DNA of 26,726 bases from Zygnema cylindricum (Eukaryota; Streptophyta; Zygnematophyceae; Zygnematales; Zygnemataceae), in contig JBBHKE010000325.1 in the NCBI GenBank assembly GCA_037447655.1, forward strand, positions 1 through 26,726, in the 5' to 3' direction. A program made the position numbers and the translations under genes. Every line of letters begins with the position of its first letter. Position 1 is the first letter of the stretch. The notes under the pieces were generated by a model that saw nothing but the letters and a program-made list of their open reading frames with translations, was not told the origin of the DNA and did not search any database. Of this stretch, positions 18,727 to 26,726 are shown in pieces.

Positions 18727-18933
18727 CTCTCGGGCGTGACGCAGTAGCCCTCTCGAATAGCAGAAATCGACCGATTTGAAAACGAGAGAGGCGGCGGCCA
18801 ACCCTGCGGCAGCTTCTGCTGTGACTTCTGTCCCGCATTTTCCCTCCGCCTTCGAGACTTTATAACCCGGTCGAGGGACATCGGTGTCTTCCGGATGCTG
18901 CCAGCATCGGTGGTCTGAATCACCGTCACCAAC
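18727..18933 (-). CDS. GH9 exon 3
   Basis: 207 bp, 69 codons in one open frame, from VGDGDSDHRCW to LLRHARE. The acceptor CTTTCAG is preceded directly by the (CT)67 microsatellite and the donor is GTAAGG. The expected next block (FADKYRGxY type) is absent downstream. Confidence 0.88.
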
Positions 18934-19828
<895 letters not shown>

Positions 19829-20042
19829 CTGCGCCCAGTAGACATTGGGTTCCGGATGGCAGCGCATCATGTAGTCCGTGCCCCATTTGATCGCCTCCAG
19901 AGCATATTTGTGCTGCCCAGCCGCCCTTATCTCCGCTCCGTACTCTAGAACGGACCACGCCAAAACTGTCCACCGTAAAAGCCAACGGAAACCCGAACTT
20001 CACATTGTCACCAGCGTCATGGTATCCGCCAATCAGAGGAAA
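19829..20042 (-). CDS. GH9 exon 2 with catalytic DAGD motif
   Basis: 214 bp, one more than 71 codons. The acceptor is TTTCTGGCGACAG and the donor CAG|GTAAGA. GGYHDAGDNVKFG precedes the frameshift (plus-strand AAAA, 19962-19965) and LAWSVLEYG follows it in the next frame. Read without the extra base the spacing agrees exactly with the family. Confidence 0.88.
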
Positions 20043-20153
20043 CTGTCGCCAGAAAGAAAAAACAGAAGAACAAAAAAAGATCAGTCGTATACAACCTGAA
20101 AAAAGGAAAATCCCTCCACACCCCTCCATTGAGCAAAATTAGTTCTTTAACTA

Positions 20154-20867
<714 letters not shown>

Positions 20868-20874
20868 TTATATA
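20868..20874 (-). promoter_or_regulatory. TATA box candidate of the GH9 gene
   Basis: Minus-strand ACTATATAAGATGG gives TATATAA about 440 bp upstream of the chosen ATG. A start about 30 bp downstream would produce a leader of roughly 410 nt that is strongly CT-rich (20690-20800 on the plus strand is AG-rich), a composition common in plant 5' leaders. An intron in the leader cannot be excluded. Confidence 0.45.
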
Positions 20875-20879
20875 GTTTG

Positions 20880-22079
20880 CTCATATGAACTGAACGGTAT
20901 TGGTGGACCAGAGTGTCCGTACGTTGACTGTCCTACACGTCCGTACATGCGACTTTCGCCGATTTCATGTTTGTCGGAAAACCCAAAAATGAATGCAGCA
21001 GATCAGTGACGTGACTGACGCACATTTATTTTGGCTATTGATGTACGGCCTTCAAAGCGAAGAGAAAGCTATACGAAATAAAAGGAGAAAGAGAGTTCGA
21101 ACCTAACCGGTTCTTTGCTGGAGTTAAGCTAATGGCGCGGGAATTAAGTTTATATGGAGACAGATACAGGCAAGAACTTAGGATGAAGAGTTTTGTGGTC
21201 AACTTAACTAGAGCTGAGAGGGTTAACTAGGCGTGACAAATAGTGTCGCAAGGGAGAACTGGGTGATTTAATGAACGGGCGGTAAATTATGGACATCCGT
21301 ACAGAGATCTCATTCTCGTCCGTACTATCGTTACGGCAGAAAACACCTGAGAACCTCTAGTCGGCTGTGACGTTTGGATATACACTACTGTACGGTAGAT
21401 TTGTGTCGGCGGTTCTCGTTGGTAGTTGATTCGGACGACTCATCAGGATATAGTGCTGTAGTGTTTTAAACATGGGACGCGTTCACCGACCTATAAGGAG
21501 ATCCGGGATACTTGAACGGTTCATATCTCTGTGTTACGTTTCCTGTAAATATTCCTGTACTACTGTAGGTTTGAACTTTTCGATGCATACAGAAAAGTAA
21601 AAGTACATTTATGATTGGTCGCTCTTGCGCCAGATCGTTTCACCGGCACAGACCACTTTTTTCATAAGATGTCGGTGGGTAAAAAGGAGACAAAGGCAAT
21701 TTTCCGTCATTCGGGGATGTACCAACTACCAAGCTCGTGCAAGAATCAAAATAAGCATGACACGTGGCATAGTTTCGGCTTCGTGTCGGTGGCCTGCCAT
21801 TAAGTTGGCGTCCGGCAGCAGGATAAACGGTAATTTGTCGTCTAGCTGTCTTGGTTTTTGCATTTCTCAAGTCTCTGTTTGATTGTGCAACTTTTTTTTT
21901 TTTTTGTTACGACTTTCGGTCAGCTTTACCGAGAAAATTGAGTTTAAAACATCGTACTTTAGAGAACTCTCCCATGGATGCAAGTTCTGCAGCTAAATAA
22001 GTGTGACGTCAGCTGAACTGAAAGAAATTTTTCAATGAAATTGCCGAATGTGTAGCAGTGACCGTACAGTACATTACTG
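20880..22079. other. No gene recognised
   Basis: About 1.2 kb upstream of the GH9 fragment. Short open frames on both strands lack recognisable motifs. A poly-T run lies at about 21892-21905 and GTAC/CGTACG motifs are scattered (20918-20947, 21298-21395). It may hold promoter sequence, but nothing definite can be marked. Confidence 0.6.
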
Positions 22080-22086
22080 TACTGTA

Positions 22087-22639
22087 CACCGTCAATCGCT
22101 ATTAGAGTAAAGGAATAAAAAGCGTAAAAAAAAAAAAATAGTGTTATTAACACTAATCGGGATTTTTTTTTTTTCAACAAAAAAATATATACTAATTAAT
22201 CCCTAACTGTAATTTGGGTTGTCCTGAATAATAAATACCCGCCCTTTCGATGTCTAGAATAATATGTGTACCAGTACAAAATCTGACAATTCGTACGCCG
22301 TGGCACTATTCACACGGTCGACTGACGAACATATGAGAACGTGATTTTTGTCGACGAGTTTGAGTCTCTTTCTTCTAGTGCACATTCACATGTGTGCGCA
22401 ATAATGTTAAGTGTCTTTTTATGCCTTTGTAATTCAAAAAAGTACCATTTCGTATGGAGATACCCTGTCCGTACGCCACACTATTTCCATCGCAGTGTAC
22501 TTCCATTATTAACGCTAATTGAAAAAAAAACCCTAATTAGAATAATGGAAAAAATAGAATTATGGATTGTATTTCAGGTTTTTTTTTTGAAAAAAGGGCA
22601 CCGAATTAGCGTTATTTACTCTAATAGCGATTGGCGGTG
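22087..22639 (+). mobile_element. MITE-like element, copy A (553 bp)
   Basis: Terminal inverted repeats CACCG(T/C)CAATCGCTATTAG plus AGTAAA at both ends. No coding capacity; A/T-rich with poly-A/T runs. Flanked by TACTGTA on both sides (22080-22086, 22640-22646), a possible 7-bp duplication. The interior matches copy B: GACGAA(C/T)AT(A/G)TG(A/C)GAAC, CACACTATTT, GTACTT and GGAAAAAATAGAAT. Confidence 0.8.
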
Positions 22640-22665
22640 TACTGTACACCGCCAATCGCTATTAG
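22621..22665. repeat. Perfect 45-bp palindrome at the MITE A/B junction
   Basis: Arms 22621-22642 and 22644-22665 (22 bp each, ending GGCGGTGTAC / GTACACCGCC) are exact reverse complements around a single T at 22643. It arises because the right end of copy A abuts the left end of copy B. Confidence 0.95.
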
Positions 22666-23206
22666 CGTACAGGTTTCTTTAGCGTATAGGAATAGTTACA
22701 GTGATTTATGCTAATTAGGAATTTGATAATTTTCAAAAAAAACATACATTCTAATAGTTTACTAATGCTAATTTGGGTCTTTGAAAAAAAAATATGTCAG
22801 TCGTAAACATGCTTACACTAATATAGGTACTTGTACAAATTGTGACAAATTGTACACAAATCGTACATTCACACTGTTGAAACGTGGTTGTTGGACGAAT
22901 ATGTGCGAACATGATATTTGACAGCCCGATTTCATCCCCTTTTTAGAGCGCATAACTTCATGCGTCCGCGGTTATTAAAACTCATTAATTATACTTTTTC
23001 ACTTAAAAAGGTACAATTTTGTACAGTCTGGCACTTACCGTACATCACACTATTTAAATGACATTGTACTTGCGTTTTTACGCTAATTCGACAAAAAACC
23101 CTCAATGGCGTAAAGGAAAAAATAGAATAATTTATGCTATTTAAGAATTTGGAAAAAAAAAGCAGGACTGAATTAACGTTCAATACGCTAATAACAATTG
23201 GCGGTG
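22647..23206 (+). mobile_element. MITE-like element, copy B (560 bp)
   Basis: Starts CACCGCCAATCGCTATTAGC and ends GCTAATAACAATTGGCGGTG, an imperfect inverted repeat. Same orientation as copy A and separated from it by only TACTGTA. The right flank is TAGTGGA (5 of 7 matches). No protein coding. Superfamily is uncertain. Confidence 0.75.
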
Positions 23207-23213
23207 TAGTGGA

Positions 23214-23704
23214 GAGAAGTCAAATCGGTTACCCTATCCAGATACCAGAACTCGAACTTTGGCCGTACGGACAATGTTTGTACAAAAGGAATATAAGCCG
23301 GCAAAGCCTAAAATGCTTTGTCGTTTCCTCGATTTTAAATCAGTTCAATCCACCCAGGCGTAAAATAGATTTATAGTTGTCGTGTTCGATGAGTTCAATA
23401 TTGTTGACATACAATACACGAAAGAATCAAAGAATGTTCATTTTCACTAATTATTATACAAACACTATTTCGACATGTGTATGGTTTGAAGACGCACTTA
23501 AAGAAGCGTTTGTGGGAATCGGCAGATCGACCGAAGTCGCGTTAAGATATGAATGTTTTATTTTGTGCGTCCGTTTATGTTTTCGGTTCGCGCATCGTTA
23601 TAATGTTTGTTCGATTTTAGTCTTAGGGGGTGTACCATGTAAACGATGCTTTGAAGTGGTACAGTACTTTGTATTTAGGTGAAGGTTATATGGACTACAC
23701 CGTG
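23214..23704. other. No gene recognised
   Basis: About 490 bp between MITE B and the foldback repeat. Two short plus-strand frames (23134-23376, 23377-23682) show no family motif and no gene signals. Confidence 0.5.
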
Positions 23705-24172
23705 AATCAAAGGTCACAAAAGACAATTTTAGAAAACCGAAATCGACCGTTTTTTATTTTTTTTCAAAATTTGAGTACCCGACGCCCGACCGGGTTATGT
23801 CACGCTCCAAAATTGTTAACCGTTACCTGAAACGCGTTTACGAAAAATAAACGTTAACCGAAATTGGATTTCTCGCGACTACCCGTACTTGCCCGTACCC
23901 GGATAGGTACAAAATTAATGGTACATATCTCGTATACCTTCCACAAATACAAAGAGTACAAAGTACAATAATGTTGGATAGTATGGACAGTACAAAACTT
24001 CCAATTCTTGTCGTTTTTTGCTTACCCAACCGTAACCGATTTTCTATATTTTTTTCTGCGAATCAACCGCCTGAATCCGTCCAGCCCCCCAAATTTGGCA
24101 CCCGAATGTTTCGGATCCGACACAGGCGGTCGGTTAACGGTCGGTTACGGTTTCGGTTAACCGTTTGCGACC
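23705..24172. repeat. Foldback-like repeat related to 6308-6512
   Basis: The left part (AAAGGTCACAAAA, AACCGAAATCGACCG) is imperfectly inverted at the right end (CGGTCGGTTACGGTTTCGGTT ending TTTGCGACCTCT). The left ~200 bp also match 6308-6512 directly. It is rich in GGTTAACG/CGTTAACC words. No coding capacity. Confidence 0.5.
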
Positions 24173-24177
24173 TCTGG

Positions 24178-24618
24178 CGTGAATCGCTATTATTGCTAAA
24201 AAATAAATAGTGTAAGAAAGTAGTTAGTTTTATCAACTCTAAGGTGGTTTCAACACCTTTGGCGAAAAATAAATAAACGCTAACTTATGCACCTAACACT
24301 AATTAGAATACACATTTCATATTGTAGCTGCAATAGTCTATGTTCACATAATCGACGTTTGAATATGTGAGAACAGTACAAAATAAGAGCAACTTTAGTA
24401 AGGACTCGCTTTGCACAATTGTATTTAGTAAGAGAAATTTTAGTAAGAACTTGCACATTTCGTACACTACACTATTTCAAACTTTCCAAATTAGAGTTAT
24501 TAAGGCTAATTAAACAGTACCAATATTAAAGTAAAAAAACAATTAGAGTTATTGATTTTCTTTTGGGTTTTAGTCAAAATTTGGGGGCGCCAAATTAGAA
24601 CTTTAAAAGCGATTCACG
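24178..24618 (+). mobile_element. MITE-like element, copy C (441 bp)
   Basis: Ends CGTGAATCGCTATTATTGC and TTAAAAGCGATTCACG form an inverted repeat close to that of copies A and B (shared AATCGCTATTA). Interior words CACATAATCGACGTTTGAATATGTGAGAAC and CGTACACTACACTATTTCAA parallel the A/B interior. More diverged and shorter. No duplication is certain. Confidence 0.6.
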
Positions 24619-24629
24619 GTATACGTTTA

Positions 24630-25260
24630 TAGAGCGTTTCAAATGTGCGAAATGAAATCGTTACTTTTGAACTGTGATGGTTGTGGACGTGGGTAAAACT
24701 TGTGGCGGTTGAAGACGACTACAAATCTTGCGGCAATTGATGATTTTTACAAAAGATTGCATACATTTGGTCTATTGTGAGATTGTAGATGTTTAAGGTT
24801 TTGTGACATAGTGACGTCATGCTAATTGTGAAAACGTCGATGTCATTAATATCAAAACTCTTTGCCATGGCTTCTTAATATTCTTTTACCTTTTCTCACT
24901 CGACCCGCCATCAAACTATGCCCAAAGGTAGTAAAAAAAACAAAATTAGAGCTCTTTCATTTCATAGCAACATCGCCGTGAATCTTTCAAGGAAGACGGA
25001 GAGAGGAGTGACACAGTGAGATGGAGAGAGAGAGGAGACGACGACGTACACTTTTGAAGATAACCATGAGTGGATGTGGAGGTCCGTCACCCCAACAAAA
25101 TTTTCTTGAACATGGGCGTGAAGGGCATGAAAACAATAACGAGTATCTCCCTCATGCTAAAAATTTCACATTCGTCTGGCACTTGCATGGACGCTTTAGT
25201 ACTTGTTGTTCAAGTAATATTTGAAGTATAATCACCTCGCGAGGTGATTTTGGTTAAAGT
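24630..25260 (+). repeat. Dispersed repeat copy B, inverted relative to 6840-7515
   Basis: Aligned blocks are described under copy A. It includes a perfect 20-bp palindrome at 25230-25249 (half-site AATCACCTCG). One plus-strand frame (25021-25224) is open but is not conserved in copy A, so no gene is called. Confidence 0.65.
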
Positions 25261-25947
25261 TTTTTGAAGGCTCGAATCTCTTACCCATGGGTGTAAAAGA
25301 GGAAAACGCTAAGTTGAGTACAAAAGATGCCAAAATTGGAGTACATTCAATGTATGAAGAAAGTATGAAGATGACGTTCCTTATACTGTGGTTTTTACAA
25401 ACCATTTTTTCGTAAGACAAAATATTTTCTCATTGAGGATTGAAATTTGGAGGAAAATGACAAAAAACCAGATACTTCAAAACACGGGCACACACCATCA
25501 ATGTTGTTTTGTTTGGTGTCATGTTCTTTAGTGAGTAGTTAATTGGTATTGAGTTATTGGTCCAACTCAAATGTTTGTTTTGGGTATTCGGGATTCAAGT
25601 TGGTGTTTGGCAATTCACACATTGAGAGGGGGAAGGTTAGGTTTCCCATTATGTGAATCAATGTCAATGTTGATGTCAATTTAGTAGCGTAGGTTTGGTG
25701 ATGATGTGGTTGAATTTGGTTGCTCGTCAGGTTGCTCATTTTATTTGGTTGGTACTTTCCATATGAACCATCTGTTTCGTGTAGATGGTTTGAGTTTAAG
25801 TCTTCGTACAGGTATTTCAGTAGACCATAAATCTTTATTAGTGTAAAGAAATTATTTGAAAGGACGAGATGGATTAACAGTAAACATTCGCACCCATTGT
25901 AAAATTCACCTTAGTAAGAAACACACAGGTAAGAAACATGCCCATTA
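25261..25947. other. No gene recognised
   Basis: AT-rich sequence with G/T-rich plus strand at 25540-25760. Short frames show no motif. Confidence 0.5.
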
Positions 25948-26059
25948 AACAGATGCAGAAATAGCTTTTTCGAACAGATATTTGGAAGAGGAAGTTTACA
26001 TGAAGGTACCTAAAGGCGTGACATCACGGAGAGAACCGCATGTAGTGTGCTTTAAATGA
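25948..26059 (+). pseudogene. Short copia reverse transcriptase relic
   Basis: The frame starting at 25979 reads YLEEEVYMKVPKGVTSRREP then HVVC, the block that follows the catalytic-Asp motif in copia RT. KQM...LF just upstream (in another frame) fits the QMDVKTAFL position. Only about 35 codons remain, with stops on both sides and no LTR near. Confidence 0.7.
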
Positions 26060-26726
26060 ATCCCTTATCAGAATCTGTTTTTCTGAACGTGTCACTCAAT
26101 TTAAGAGAATAATTTCATTGTTGTTATCGCTAACCACAACAATGGCATCCCGTAAGTAATTAGCTGTATTCCTCCAATTTTCAAATACTATTGATCGTTA
26201 GCCTAACGAATGTTTTCCGAGGCAAAATCTTCGCATTTATTTAAAAAATTGGATAACCGCGTTTTAACGAAACTTTTTAAACATACCACTGTTAGTATAA
26301 GTTCTCTTTCTTTGTGTTTTTTTATTTTCTGAAGGACTCTCTGTTTATTAAATAATTTTCAATAACACAAACAGAGGCAACACACTTAACACACCATTTT
26401 TTTTTCTCTCTCTCATTCTCCCTTTGATCTTCGTTCGACATCCCATTTTGATATTACTCTCTTGTACTTTTTGTTGTTTAATGGTTTTTTCTTTTGTTTT
26501 CTTCCTTTTTTTTTTTTTAAGTTTTCTTTTTTGTTGTCGCCATGACCCCTACTGATTCATGTTCAGAGAACAAAAAAAAAAAAACAAAATTATGTAATTA
26601 GTGTGGACGCCACTTGGTACGTCTTCGTCAATTACAAAACGAAGTTGAGCCATGGTCTCATAAAAACCAACAATAACCATTCTTAAATTGAAAAGGTGAA
26701 CGTATAAAAAATGACAAGGCTGTTTA
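26060..26726. other. No gene recognised
   Basis: T-rich plus strand with long T runs (26398-26404, 26506-26517) and an A run (26572-26584). No protein or RNA gene was seen to the window end. Confidence 0.55.

Noticed and set aside
25021-25224. 67-residue plus-strand frame MERERRRRR...
   Set aside because: It lies in a dispersed repeat, is not conserved in the other copy, and has a simple Arg-rich start from a GA tract.

Overview
The window looks like nuclear DNA of a flowering plant. It holds intron-containing fragments of a plant-type GH9 endoglucanase and of a rhodanese-domain protein. Both sit in a dense bed of decayed Ty1/copia LTR retrotransposons, MITE-like elements, minisatellites and long simple repeats. 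Nothing bacterial, organellar or CRISPR-like was seen. The species cannot be named from sequence alone.

Layout. 1-1533 (+): reverse transcriptase/RNase H (RT/RNH) end of a copia element that starts outside the window. 1531-5513: two ~780-bp direct repeats, probably LTRs, flank a minus-strand copia Gag-protease-integrase relic that has no RT. 5573-7531: no gene; dispersed repeats. 7532-13447 (-): an old, nearly full-length copia element (LTRs of 431 and 412 bp) with a cleanly inserted 1,145-bp solo LTR (10438-11582) inside its integrase gene. 13453-14010: a 49-bp minisatellite that directly abuts exon 2 of a rhodanese-domain gene (exons 14667-14866 and 14011-14173, minus). 14930-16500 (-): 3' LTR plus RT/RNH of a 5'-truncated copia element, lying head-on upstream of that gene. 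16704-17935: three unrelated tandem arrays. 18727-20427 (-): the first three exons of a GH9 endoglucanase with two one-base frameshifts and no 3' half; its intron 2 contains (CT)67 next to the acceptor. 20880-22079: nothing recognised. 22080-24618: two tandem MITE copies and a third relative, plus a foldback repeat. 24630-25260: inverted copy of a repeat also present at 6840-7515. 25948-26056: short copia RT relic. The rest is T-rich and featureless.

The window is best read as a degenerating gene-poor interval. The most interesting signals are where repeats meet splice sites and promoters: a minisatellite whose unit is the 5' end of an intron, donor site included; a giant CT microsatellite serving as a polypyrimidine tract; and a copia LTR placed as a possible promoter. 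The tetranucleotide GTAC is also clustered in the termini of several unrelated elements.

All homology calls are by eye from translated motifs. Exon borders rest on GT/AG sites plus reading-frame agreement. No search was run.
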